A DNA stretch of 64,000 nt from Caenorhabditis elegans (taxonomy: Eukaryota; Nematoda; Chromadorea; Rhabditida; Rhabditidae), in contig NC_003279.8 in assembly GCF_000002985.6 (NCBI RefSeq), forward strand, positions 1,736,001 to 1,800,000, in the 5' to 3' direction. The translations under genes and the position numbers were made by a program. Below, in pieces: positions 22,301 through 34,800 of this stretch. Positions within the stretch are counted from its first letter, which is position 1. Each line of letters begins with the position of its first letter. The notes beneath the pieces were generated by a model. That model was not told the DNA's origin. It saw only the letters and a list, made by a program, of their open reading frames with translations, and searched no databases.

Positions 22301-25300
22301 CAAAAAGGTTTCTAGGCCACCAAACAGGTTTCAATGCCACCAAAAAGGTTTCTAGGCCACCAAACAGGTTTCAATGCCACCAAAAATGTTTCTAGGCCAC
22401 CAAAAAGGTTTCTAGGCCACCAAAAATGTTTCTAGGCCACCAAAAATGTTTCTAGGCCACCAAAAAGGTTTCTAGGCCACCAAACAGGTTTCAATGCCAC
22501 CAAAAATGTTTCTAGGCCACCAAACAGGTTTCAATGCCACCAAAAATGTTTCTAGGCCACCAAAAATGTTTCTAGGCCCCCAAAAAATTTTTCTAGGCCA
22601 CCAAAAAGGTTTCTAGGCCACCAAAAATGTTTCTAGACCACCAAAAAGGTTTCTAGGCCACCAAAAATGTTTCTAGACCACCAAAAAGGTTTCTAGGCCA
22701 CCAAAAATGTTTCTAGGCCACCAAAAAGGTTTCTAGGCCACCAAAAATGCTTCTAGGCCACCAAAAATGTTTCTACGCCACCAAAAGCCGCCTCAAGCCC
22801 GAAAAATTTGAATTTCCCGCTCAAAAAATCTAAAATTTTCCGATTTTCAGACGAATCAGATGATGTGGTGATGCTGGACGACGATGATGACGACACTCCG
22901 GAACCGATTCTCGTGATTGATATGGATGAGGATGAGGATGTTACTACAGATGGTCCTGAATCTCAGGAAGAGCTGGCTGCAGATGCTCCGGCTCCAGGAG
23001 CTCCAGAAGCTTCAGCTCCAGCTCAAGAAGCCTCAGAAGCTTCAGCTCCGGATCAAGAAGCTCCAGAAGTTCAGGATGTTCCGGATTCTTCGGGAGCTCC
23101 AGATGCTTCAGCTCAGGCTTCAGAGGCTTCTGATGCTTCAGCTCCAGAAGTTCCAGGATCTACAGAAGCTCAGGATGCTCAGGATGTTCCGGATTCTTTG
23201 GGAGCTTCAGATGCTTCAGCTCAAGAAATTCCAGAAGCTCCAGAAGCCCCAGAAGCTCCAGAAATCGCCGCTGAAATCGACGAAGAAGTGCTGCTCGCCG
23301 AGCAAAATGGAGTTTTGGACGAAGGATTTGATGAGACTGACGATATTATCATAGAAGAAGAAGCTGTAGAAGAAGCTGAAGCCGTGGAGCCACCAATTAA
23401 CACTGAAAATCAGGAAAACGCGCTGGAAATGCTCGAAGAGCGCCTCAAGAAGAATGAAGAAAAGGAAATTGTGGAGAAAAGTGATGTGAAGCCAGAGGAT
23501 GAAGATATTATACATATGGAGACGGATTCAGTTGAAAGTATGGGCTTTTTTAGCTGGAAAACAGGAAAAAAGAGCAAAAAATTGATACATTTCCAGCTTA
23601 ACCAATCTTTTTTTGAGTTGTAAAGCCTGAAAATTGAGATTTTTGTACCAACTTTTATGATAAAGCTGAAAAAAAAATTAATTTTTTGACGAATTTTTAG
23701 CGGAAACCCTGAAAACATGTTTTGTCTGAAAAATACAGAAAATCGTCACTTTTTACAATAAATTCGAGATTTTTAGCTCAAAAATACAACATTATAGTGC
23801 AAAAATCTCAGAAAAAGCCAAAAATTTCATTCAAACATCTCAAAAAAAGCAGAAATTTTACTCAAAATATCTCAGAAAAAGCTAAAATTTTCCCAAAAAA
23901 TCCCAGAAAAAGCAGAATTTTCATTCAAAATTCCCAGAAAAAGCTGATAATTTACTAAACAATCTCAGAAAATGCTGAAATTTTACTCAAAAGTCTTCAT
24001 AAAAAGCTGAAATTTTACTTTAAAAGTTTAGGAAATGCTGCAATTTCACTTAAAAATCCCAAAAAAGCTAAAATTTTCCCAAAAAATCCCAGAAAAAGCA
24101 GAAATTTTACTCGAATATCTCAAAAAAAAAAAAGCTGAAATTTCACTCAAAAATCCCAGAAAAAGCTAAAAATTTACTAAAAAATCTCAAAAAAAAAAAC
24201 GCTAAAATTTCACTCAAAAATCTCAGAAAAAGCTAAAATTTTACTCGAATATCTCAAAAAAAAAAACTGAAATTTTCCTAAAAAATTTATGAAAAACCGA
24301 AATTTCACTTAAAAGTCTCATAAAAAGCCGAATTTTCCCAAAAAAATCCCAGAAAAAGCTAAAAATTTACTTTAAAATCTCATCTGTAATTTTAGTTTAA
24401 AATCTCAGAAAAACCCGAAATTTCTCTCAAAAATTTGCTGATTTTCAAATTTTCAGCGTCAAGCCGCAAACGTACTGGCGGAGCCACAAGTCCGCGGAGC
24501 CCGGCTCAAAAACGACCAAAACGACGTGTTCAAACGTTATTAAAGATGCGTCAGAATGCAATTGAACTATTGACACGACTTTATGGCTCATGGGATGCAC
24601 AATTGAGCCTCTCAAATCTTGAGACAATTCGATTGTTGGGTGTCAATAATAATAGGAAGCTTATCGAAATTTTTGAGGAGAATGAGCAAGGTTAAAGCGT
24701 TTTTAAATGCTATGAAAACTGACAAATTTTCGATAAAAAAACGGATTTTTGGAAGAAAATCGCCTGAAAATTCATGTTTTTCTGCAAATTTTGACCAAAT
24801 TCCCAAGAAAAATACGATTTTTTAGTCCGAAAATCCTCCAAAAAGATTTCTAGGCCACCAAAAAGGTTTCTAGGCCACCAAGAAAGTTTCTAGGCCACCA
24901 AAGTATTTATAGGCCACCTAAGATGTTTCTAGGCCACCTGAGATGTTTCTAGGTCACCAAAAATGTTTCTCGGTCACCAAAAATGTTTCAAGGCCACCGA
25001 AAAGGTTTCTAGGCCACCTAAGTATTTCTAGGCCACCTAAGATGTTTCTAGGCCACCTGAGATGTTTCTAGGTCACCAAAAATGTTTCTAGGTTACCAAA
25101 AATGTTTCAAGGCCATCGAAAAGGTTTCTAGGCCACCAAAGTATTTCTAGGCCACCTAAGATGTTTCTAGGCCACCTGAGATGTTTCTAGGTCACCAAAA
25201 ATGTTTCAAGGCCACCGAAAAGGTTTCTAGGCCACCAAAAAGGTTTCTAGGCCACCAAAAATATTTCTAGGCCACCTAAGATGTTTCTAGGCCACCTGAG

Positions 25301-28300
25301 ATGTTTCTAGGCCACCTGAGATGTTTCTAGGCCACCTGAGATGTTTCTAGGTCACCAAAAATGTTTCTCGGTCACCAAAAATGTTTCAAGGCCACCGAAA
25401 AGGTTTCTAGGCCACCTAAGTATTTCTAGGCCACCTAAGATGTTTCTAGGCCACCTGAGATGTTTCTAGGTCACCAAAAATGTTTCTAGGTTACCAAAAA
25501 TGTTTCAAGGCCATCGAAAAGGTTTCTAGGCCACCAAAGTATTTCTAGGCCACCTAAGATGTTTCTAGGCCACCTGAGATGTTTCTAGGTCACCAAAAAT
25601 GTTTCAAGGCCACCGAAAAGGTTTCTAGGCCACCAAAAAGGTTTCTAGGCCACCAAAAATATTTCTAGGCCACCAAAAATGTTTCTAGGTCACCAAAAAT
25701 GTTTCTAGGTCACCAAAAATGTATCAAGGCCACCAAAAAGGTTTCTAGGTCACCAAAAATGTTTCTAGGCCACCAAAAATGTTTCTAGGTCACCAAAAAT
25801 GTTTCTAGGCCACCAAAAAGGTTTCTAGGCCACCAAAAAGGTTTCTAGGCCACCAAAAAGGTTTCTAGGCCACCAAAAAGGTTTCAAGGCCACCAAAAAG
25901 GTTTCTAGGCCACCAAAAATGTTTCTAGGTCACCAAAAATGTTTCTAGGCCACCAAAGTATTTCTAGGCCACCTAAAAGGTTTCTAGGCCATCAAAAAGG
26001 TTTCTAGGCCATCAAAAAGGATTCTAGGCCACCAAAAATATTTCTAGGCCACCTAAGATGTTTCTAGGCCACCAGAGTATTTCTAGGCCACCTAAGAGGT
26101 TTCTGGGCCATCAAAAAGGTTTCAAGTCCATCAAAAAGGTTTCTAGGCCACCAAAAAGGTTTCTAGGCCACCGAAAAGGTTTCTAGGCCACCAAAAAGGT
26201 TTCTAGACCACCTAAGACATTTCTAGGCCAACAAAAAGGTTTCTAGGCCACCAAGAAGCCGAAAAACTGTCTCAAATTCGAATTTTGCAGTGCTCAAACA
26301 AAAAGTGTCCGCACTGACAGAAGAGCTGAAAAAGGAGAAGCTGGCTCACGCGGGAACCCGTTCAGCATTGAAAGAATTGACTAATGAAATAACTGGAATG
26401 CGTGTACAAATGAATAAACTACGTTCAATGGTCACTCAGCCTACGACTTCGAAAATTATTGATAGTTTTGTTCAACGTCATCAGGCTTTCGAGCAGCAAC
26501 AACAATTCCAACACCAACACCACCAACACCGACCAATAATGTTGGCTCCACGTCATCATCCGCCGCCGCCCCCGCATTTTACACCGAATCAACGGGCGGC
26601 GGCTCCGTATCATCCGAATATGGTTCAACCGAATCGTCTTGCTGCTATGCCACATAGAAGACCGATTATTGGAATGCAGGTGAAAATGGAATGCCATGAA
26701 AATTTCGGGCCGGAAAATTTTGGAAAATCCTCTAAATTTTCAATATTTGTCGAAAAAATCTGACAAAAATCGTGTCAAAATTCAGATTTCCGGGAGAAAA
26801 ATCGCATTTTTGAGTAAAAATTCGAAGAAAAGCGTCTTAAATTCTAGATTTATTAGTTAAAATTTTTTTCAAATTTTAGTCAAGAAAATTAAGAAAAATG
26901 CGAAAATTTCGAGCAAAAAATATAGTTTTTTGGAGCCGAAATTGTGAAAAATGCGATTTTTTTCGAAAAATCTGGACAAAAAATTTCAAACAAGAAAAAC
27001 CACTTTTTTAAAAAAATTTTCACACAATTTCCAGCAACAAAATTCGGCTCCACCACAATTCAACGGTCACCAAGCTCTCGTCCCATCACCTCAATCATCA
27101 TCTGCATTTTCTCGTCCACCACCAACTCAACTTGCAACACAGAGAAGAGCTCCACCATTGGCAAGTACCGGCCTTCCGGCAACAGTCAGATGGGAAGCAA
27201 TTCCACCGCCAAAAAATCCGAATGTCGGGCACAATGAGCCACCGCTTAACAATGGAGGTTCGTCGTGTGCAACAAAAAGAGCACCGCTTTTCCACGACGA
27301 GTTTTTGCGATGATGATTTTGGTGTGAAAATTGAAAAACTCATTTTTTTAAAGTCTGAAATTTGAAAATTTGAGAAAAGTTTTTTAAAAAAAGTTTTATG
27401 AGGGATTTTCTGACAATTTTTTATAAACGGAAAATTACGAAAACTCCAAAATTTGTGTTCTTTCGGAAAACGAATTTGAAATTTGAACCAAAATTTTGAC
27501 AATTTTCTGGGGATTTTTGACTGGAAATTCGTTTTTCATCGATTTTTCCTCCTTTAATTTTCGGTAAAACCCCTGTCTCCAATTCCAGGCCGTGCACAGC
27601 CACTAATCGATAATACACGTGTACACGACAATACAATTATGCTGTGTGTACCACTTGTCTCCACTGCAAATACAATATCATCGGGCGATTCGACACGTCT
27701 ACCAAAAGTACCACGAATCTACGAGAATCTCACGGCAAATCCCGATTTGAGTGTGACGATTCATTCGAGTGCACAGGATTTCCGAGAGAATTATCAAATT
27801 GGTGGAAAGATTAACTATGAATATCTCGGAGGATTTGATCAATATGTAGGTGATGATGTTTTTTTATTGAGAGATAAATACGAAATTCCATTACAATCGA
27901 TATTTTTTGACTGAAAAATGTCTGAAAAATCAAAAATTTTAGCTAAAAATTGAGAATATTTTTGTTTAAAAAAAATCATTGAAATTGATTTTTTTTTATT
28001 CCATAAAAATCTCGGAAAAGTCAATTTTCAGTCATAAATCTTCTGAAAATTATCCAAACAATGGGATTTTCTGAAATTTTAGCTTAAAAATTGAGGATTT
28101 CCCGGTTTTTTCAGAGAAATTCCATTACAATCGATTTTTTTACTGAAAAATCCTCTGGAAATTAACAAAAACCAAATAAAATGCCCTAATTTTTTTTTAA
28201 ATCCAAAAATTGTTGGATTTTTTCAGAAAAAAATATTTTTTCAATTGACTGGTGTCCAAAAAATATAGAAAATTCAAATTTTCCAAGAAAAATAGCCAAA

Positions 28301-30029
28301 AAAATGTAATTTTTGTCTAACAAAAAAATTGAATAGCGCAAAATTAAATTGTCGTTTTTTTTAATTTCCCTCCGGTTTTGAAAGGAAAAAATTCCATAAA
28401 AATCGAAATTTTTTGACTGAAAAATCCATGAAAACTCGAATTTTGAGTCAAAAATCCTCTGAAAATGCTCCAAAATATGAGATTTTCTGAAATTTCATCA
28501 AAAATTAAGAATTTCACGGTTTAAAAAAAATTCCATTAAAATCGATATTTTTCAAGTGAAAAATCTCTGGAAAACTCGATGTTTGAGTCAAAATTCGTCT
28601 GAAAATGCTCCTTTAAATTGAAAAATTGAAAAAAAAACCGCCCACAATATTTGCAGAATATCCAAGTGTTCGTCCAAGTGTCATCTCTTAAATTCACTGG
28701 AATGAACGGTTACCCGGATCCAGAAGATCGTATATCAATTGACTGGGGATGCTCGAAATTGTGGCCTTGTAAGCCGAAATCTCATCACAAATTCCGTGTA
28801 CGCTTCCATCAAGCACAACTGCTGCCGAAGAACGATCGAATTACGATTGTGGCTGTGGCGAAGGATAAAACTAGCGGAATTATTCACATTTCGCAGGTGA
28901 AAAATTGGAAAATTTGCACAAATCCAGACAAAAAAAACTGAAAAATCGAAAAAATTTTTGTAATTTTTTGCCGAAAACGAAAATTAAAAACTGATAAAAA
29001 TTGATTTTTAACCGGAAAATCCCTGAAAAATCAAACATTTTTTGCTAAAAATTGAGAATTATACGGTTTTGGGTAAAAAAAAACTATTTAAAAAAAATAT
29101 TTTTTCTTTAAAAATCTCAACAAAAAAAAAACCAATTTTCATTCAGAAATCCCCCCGGAGAATTGTCAAAATTTTGGGAATACTCTGAAATTTCGATAAA
29201 CACCTCATTTTTGATTAAAATTGATTTTTTAACTGAAAAATCCCTTAAAAAACGAATATTTTAGTTTTTTCACAAAAAAATGTGCAATTTATCTGAAATT
29301 TCAGCAAAAAAAATGAAAAAAAAAAATTCCGAAATTAAAAACTGATAAAAATCGATTTTTTACTTGAAAAATTCGTGAAAAATCAAACACATTTTTGCTA
29401 ACCATTGAGAATATTACGATTTTGTGAAAAAAAAAACCATTAAAATTGATTTTTTATTCCTAAAAAATGCCAGAAAAATCAATTTTCAGTCAAAAATCAC
29501 CGGAAAATTATCAAAATTTTGAGGTTTTCTGTGAAATTTCAAGCTGAAATTTCCATTTTTGAATAAAAAAAATGTGGCTGGATTTAAAAAAAAACCATTA
29601 AAATTGATTTTTTAACTGAAAAATCCGTATTTCTCTGAAATTTCAGGCAAAAAATGTCATTTCCGAAATTAAAAATTGCGACAAAATCAAATAAAATTGA
29701 TCAAATTTGCAAAAAAAAAAAAACTTTCGCAAAAAATCCTTAAAATTTACATTTTTCAACAAAAACTCGAATTTTCAGTCAAAAATTCGTCTGAAAATGC
29801 TCCAAAATATGGGATTTTTTGAAATTTTAGCTAAAAATTGAGAATTGCACGGTATTTAGAGAGGGAAAAATTCCATAAAAATCGATATTTTCCTCTTTAA
29901 AATCTCGAAAAAAATCATCAATTTTCATTCAAAAATCCCCCCCGGAAAATTGTCAAAATTTTGAGATTTTTCTGAAATTTCACGCAAAAATTTTCATTTT
30001 TTCAGCCCACCTTCATCACTCTCGAATGA
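19330..30029 (+). CDS. lin-65: LIN-65, ATF7IP-like chromatin cofactor
   Basis: Nuclear protein known to work with the H3K9 methyltransferase MET-2 in heterochromatin and in mitochondrial stress signalling. Exons: 19330-19462, 22851-23537, 24457-24690, 26291-26679, 27035-27257, 27589-27845, 28657-28896, 30006-30029; total 728 residues, in frame throughout. Order seen: acidic N-terminus with DDDDDD; an Ala/Pro/Glu/Ser-rich region of EAPEAPEAPE type; a basic patch (QKRPKRRVQ) that could be a nuclear localisation signal; a predicted coiled coil (VSALTEELKKEKLAHAG); a Gln/His/Pro-rich linker; and a C-terminal beta-rich domain from about residue 555 resembling the fibronectin-III domain of ATF7IP. 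TTTTACAG lies one base before the ATG. The last exon encodes only seven residues. Confidence 0.92.
19619..22789. repeat. 20-bp satellite, about 158 units (lin-65 intron 1)
   Basis: Unit AGGCCACCAAAAATGTTTCT with three main variants: AAATGTTTCTAGG, AAAGGTTTCTAGG and ACAGGTTTCAATG. A 21-bp variant (GCCCCCAAAAAATTTTTCT) marks the array at about 19811, 20492, 21093, 21834, 22055 and 22576. It lies between the first two exons, so the intron is 3.4 kb. Stops in every frame; non-coding. Confidence 0.97.
23740..24445. repeat. Degenerate short-period repeat (lin-65 intron 2)
   Basis: Loose tandem of about 30-35 bp, AAAAATCTCAGAAAAAGCTAAAATTTTACTC, with many variants. Fills the intron between 23538 and 24456. 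Confidence 0.8.
24837..26262. repeat. Second 20-bp-type satellite (lin-65 intron 3)
   Basis: Same family as intron 1 (TTTCTAGGCCACC) but a different mix: AGATGTTTCTAGGCCACCTG, GTATTTCTAGGCCACCTAAG and TCACCAAAAATGTTTC variants. A composite block of about 370 bp (GGCCACCTAAGATG ... GGCCATCGAAAAGG) appears twice, near 24900-25230 and 25270-25640. Confidence 0.95.
27898..28560. repeat. Segmental duplication, copy A (lin-65 intron 6)
   Basis: Matches 31090-31760 in the same orientation with small indels, including the identical stretch around AATTGAATAGCGCAAAATTAAATTG (28328 versus 31529). Confidence 0.88.
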
Positions 30030-31089
30030 TCGATCTCTTCACGTCAAATGCACTTTTTTCTGGATTTTTTTGTTAAAAAATTTGAAATTCTCGTGTTTTT
30101 TCTTCTGAAAAATTGCTTTTTTTGATTTTTTCTGTAATTTTTTTTTTGTTGATTTTCTTAATTTTTTTAATTTTCAAAAAATCTTTTTCATCTCTTTCTC
30201 TCTCTCTCTGAATCTCAATTTTTTCCTGAATTTCCCCGTTTTTTTCTGATAATTTTCAATATTTCTCTGAATTTTTCTATTCCCCCCGTTGTAATGCCAA
30301 AATATGTGGTAATTTCTCCCCATTTTTTCGCTTTATTACTATTTATTCTATTCAATTGGTGCCTCTCTCAATGTGTTGTATGAAAAACACTGTTTTATGG
30401 AGGTTTTGGAGAATTTTGAATTTTTTCGTCGTGATTTTTATTGGTTTTCTTTACCAATTCAATTTTTTTTTTAATTCGAAAATTTGTAGAAATTCACTTT
30501 TGTAGCTTAAAAAATTAAAAATTGAGAAAATTTGTTCAAAAATGGCAAAGTTTTCGAAATTTTAGTCTAAAAAAAGATTTTTTTAATATAGAATTTTAAA
30601 AAATTAGCACAGAAAAATGCCGAAAAATTCGTAATTTTTCATTTAAAAATGAAAAAAAAAAAAAACAAAAAAAAAAAAAAAAAAGAGGGAAAAATCCCAT
30701 TAAAAGTAGTTTTTTGACTGCAAAATCGTCTGGAAATTAACAAAATTTAAAAAAATCTTTTTTACAGCCCATCGTTTCCAAAAACCAAATAAAATGCCAA
30801 AAAAAAATTTTTATGCAAAAATTCTGGATTTTTTTCCGATTTTTTCAAAAAATTCCCCCTTCTAAAAAAAATGGTGAATTTGTTCCCAAAAACCCAAAAT
30901 TTGAGATTTTCTAAAATTTTGGCAAAAATTAAGAATTTCACGGTTTTGAGAGGGAAAAACTCCATTAAAATTGATGATTTTATGACTAAAAATTCCTAAA
31001 AAATCAATTTTCAGTCAAAAATTAAATTTTTTGAAATTCTAGCTAAACATTAAGAAATTCACGGTTTTGCGAGGAAAATCTATTTAAAT
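30030..31089. other. lin-65 3' flank, low-complexity
   Basis: A- and T-run-rich sequence including TCTCTCTCTCTCTCTG at about 30200 and a poly(A) stretch at 30653-30684. No gene signal seen; a candidate AATAAA is near 30788, far from the stop codon. Confidence 0.55.
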
Positions 31090-31760
31090 CGATATTTTTT
31101 GACTGAAAAATCCCTGAAAAATCAAAAATTTTTGGCTAAAAATTGAGAATATTTTTTGTTTTAAAAAAATCATTGAAATTGATTTTTTTGTTTTAAAATT
31201 TCCATAAAAATCGCGGAGAAGTCAATTTTCAGTCATAAATCTTCTGAAAATTATCCAAACAATGGGATTTTCTGAAATTTTAGCTTGAAAATTGAGAATT
31301 TCCCGGTTTTGTCATGGAAATTCCATTACAATCGATATTTTTTGACAGAAAAATTGCTCTGGAAATTAACAAAAACCAAATAAAATGTCAATTTTTTTTA
31401 AATCCAAAAATTGTTGGATTTTTTCAGAAAAAAATATTTTTTCAATTGACTGGTGTCCAAAAAATATAGAAAATTCAAATTTTCCAAGAAAAATAGCCAA
31501 AAAAATGTAATTTTTGTCTAACAAAAAAATTGAATAGCGCAAAATTAAATTGTCGTTTTTTTTAAATTTCCCGGTTTTGAAAGGAACAAATTCCATAAAA
31601 ATCGAAATTTTTTGACTGAAAAATCCGTGAAAACTAGAATTTTGAGTCAAAAATCCTCTGAAAATGCTCCAAAATATGAGATTTTCTGAAATTTTAGCTA
31701 AAAATTGAGAAATTCACGGTTTTTTCAGAGAAATTCCATTACAATCGATATTTTTCAAGT
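31090..31760. repeat. Segmental duplication, copy B (upstream of ddx-27)
   Basis: Partner of 27898-28560. Ends about 140 bp before the ddx-27 start codon, so it lies in the likely promoter region. Confidence 0.88.
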
Positions 31761-31899
31761 GAAAAATCCTCTGGAAATCAACAAAAACCCAATAAAATGC
31801 CCTAATTTTTTTAATCCAAAAAAATCTGGATTTTTTCAAAAAAAATTCCCTCCCCCACTAAAAAAATCGTATTTCCCAATTTTCAGAGCCAAAAAAAAA

Positions 31900-34800
31900 A
31901 TGGTGAATTTGTTCCCAAAAACCGTCGAATCCGACGAAGAAATGGAAATCGACGAGTCGGACGACGAGCAAGTCCAAGACGAGGCAGTAACCGTCAGAAA
32001 GAAGAAGAAAATGGCGAATGCCGCCGAAGAATTTGCTCAGGATTTCATTTTTGAGTCAGGCGACACCCAATTTATCGATCGAGAAACCGAGGATCTTCAG
32101 AAATATCTGAAAAAGCAGACGCCAACGTCACTGGACGAGAAAATCGCCGAAATGAGAAAGTTGAAGAATACGGGAAAAGCTGTAATTGTTGAGGATGAAG
32201 CTGAAGCTGCTGAAGCCGAGGAGAAAGATGAAGAAGAGGATGATGTTCAACAATTGGGTGGAAAAGAGACACGAGATACTGTACGAGAGAAGAGAAAAAG
32301 TGGAAAATCAAAGAAATCCCAGGAAAATGAGGATTTCTTTTCGGCGCTGATTGATGGAAAAAGTCTCGACACGAGTGTTAATGTATCATTTGAACAAATG
32401 AATTTGAGCCGACAGATTTTGAAGGCGTGCTCCGGCGCTGGATATTCGGATCCGACGCCTATTCAACAGGCGTGTATTCCGGTCGCACTTACTGGAAAGG
32501 TGAATTGCTGTTTTGCGGAGAATTTTTTTTTTTGGAAATTTTCTGACAAAAAGTAGAGGTGGAGTAGTGAAATGTCTGGGAAATATTTTTATTTGACTCC
32601 AAATTATTATTTTGAAAAAAATTTAGGCAAAAAAGGATTGAAAAATCTTAAAATTAATGTTTTGGTTTATTTTTTGCCAAAAATCAATTTTAGTTTTTTT
32701 TTTACCTTTGGGAAAAATTGAAAAATTCAACATTAATGAAAAACTGGAAAGATGCCCGAAAAATCGTTTTTTTTTCCAAAAAAAAAATTTAAAAAGAGAA
32801 AAAATTGAAGAACATTCAAATTTTCCAAAAAAAATATATATTCTTCCGAAAAAAAAATTTTCACAAAAAAAAATACCAAAAACGGATATGTATATTGAAG
32901 GAACCAGAAATTTTTCGTTCTCAAAAAAATTTGCTTCCTTTTCAAAAAAAAAAACACAAAAAGCCAATGATTAACATTTTTGTCAGGACTAAATTTTTAA
33001 AAAATTCTTCAGCAAAAAATCAACTTTCACTTAAGGTAATGTTTCTATCATTTTTGCGAAAAAAAAAACAATTCTCGTGAAAAAAATTATTTTTTCTGAA
33101 AAAATAACCAGATTGGGGTTTTTTTTATTAGACTGCTGTCCAAAAAAAAATTGAAATTTTCAAAAAAAAAACAACAGGCGTGTATTCCGGTGGCACTTAC
33201 TGGAAAGGTACTGCAATCTTGCGGAAAATTTTTTTTTGGAATTTTTCTGACAAGAATTAAAGGTGGAGTACCGAAATTTGAACCTTTGCTTTTTCCGACC
33301 CGAAATGGTCCAAAACTACCGAATTTCATAATGAGACTTCACGAAAAATTTCCAAAAATTTTTTATGGCCGGTCATAATTTCGAAAAAAAAGAGCCAAAT
33401 TTTGCTAAAATCTGAAATTTCGCAAACTTTTCTTTGTCATAGCCGCTGGTTTTTAGTTTTTCTGAAATTATCACCTTTTAATCTTTATTTTGGTAATTTA
33501 TATCACGGAAATTCGATGATTGAGACAACTTTTAGGCTGATAGGCATCCAAAAATATAAATTACCAAAATAAGGATAAAAAGGTGATAATTTCAGAAAAG
33601 TTAAAATCCAGCAGCTGTGACAAAGAAAAGTGTGCGAAATTTCAGATTTTAGCAAAATTTGGCTCTTTTTTTTTGAAATTTTGACAAGCCATAAAAAATT
33701 TTTGGAAATTTTTTGTGAAGTTTCATTATGAAATTCGGTGTTTTCAGACAATTTTAAGTCTAATAAAGCAATTTAAAAAATTCGACTACACCTCCTTTAA
33801 AAAAAAAGGACATTTAGTGATTTTTTTTTTCTTCAAAAATTGATCTAAAACTGTTCAATTTCAGGACATTTGCGCCTGTGCAGCGACTGGAACCGGAAAA
33901 ACCGCCGCCTTCGTTCTTCCAATTCTCGAACGTATGATTTATCGTCCGAAAGGTGCCAGTTGTACACGTGTACTCGTTTTGGTACCAACTCGTGAACTGG
34001 CAATTCAAGTATTCCAAGTTTTCCGAAAATTATCGACGTTCATTCAATTGGAAGTTTGTCTGTGTGCAGGTTAGTTGGAGAATGCGATGATTTTTTGGGA
34101 AATTTTGGGAAGAAAAAGCCAAAATTTACAGTGTAAAAAATTGGAATTTTTAAAAAATTTAATATTAAGTTTGAATTTTCGGAGCAAAAGCTGCGAATAT
34201 TGTTAAAAATCTGAAAAAATCTAAAAAATATGATTTTTTGAATAAAATTTTTCAAAAAATTAAAAAATTGCTGAAAAAGCAATTTTTTTGTGAAAAAATC
34301 AGAAAAATACTAATTTTATTATAAAAATATTAATTTCACCGGAAATTTTCCAATTTTTGAGAAAATCTGAAAAATAAAAATTTTTGGATTTTTTGGAACA
34401 TTTATGAAAAAATCAAAAAAAACCAATTTTTTTTCAAAAAATAAATAGGAGATATATCATCAAAAAATCAATTTTTTCAAAAAAAAACTGATATTTTTTG
34501 TCGGATTTATCTCGAAAAAATTAAATTTTCCGGAAATTTTGGCATTTTCTAGACAGAAAAATCCGAAAAAATTGGATAAAATTTATCAAAAAAATTGAAA
34601 AAATAGCTGAAAAAAGCAATTTTTTTCGTTAAAAAATCGGAAAAATAGAAAATTTATTTTAAAAATTAATTTTTTTCAACAAAAAACGGCCCTTTTTTGT
34701 AAAATCGGATTTATCTCGTAGAAATTTAAATTTTCCGGAAATTTTGGCATTTTTTGGAGAAAAATCTGTAAATATTGTTTAAAATCTGAAAAATAAAATT

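Noticed and set aside
19619..22789. CRISPR-like regular array
   Set aside because: The unit is a continuous 20-bp tandem with no unique spacers, inside a eukaryotic intron.
33151..33378. 75-codon plus-strand frame as a gene
   Set aside because: It contains the ghost end of ddx-27 exon 1 followed by foldback sequence.
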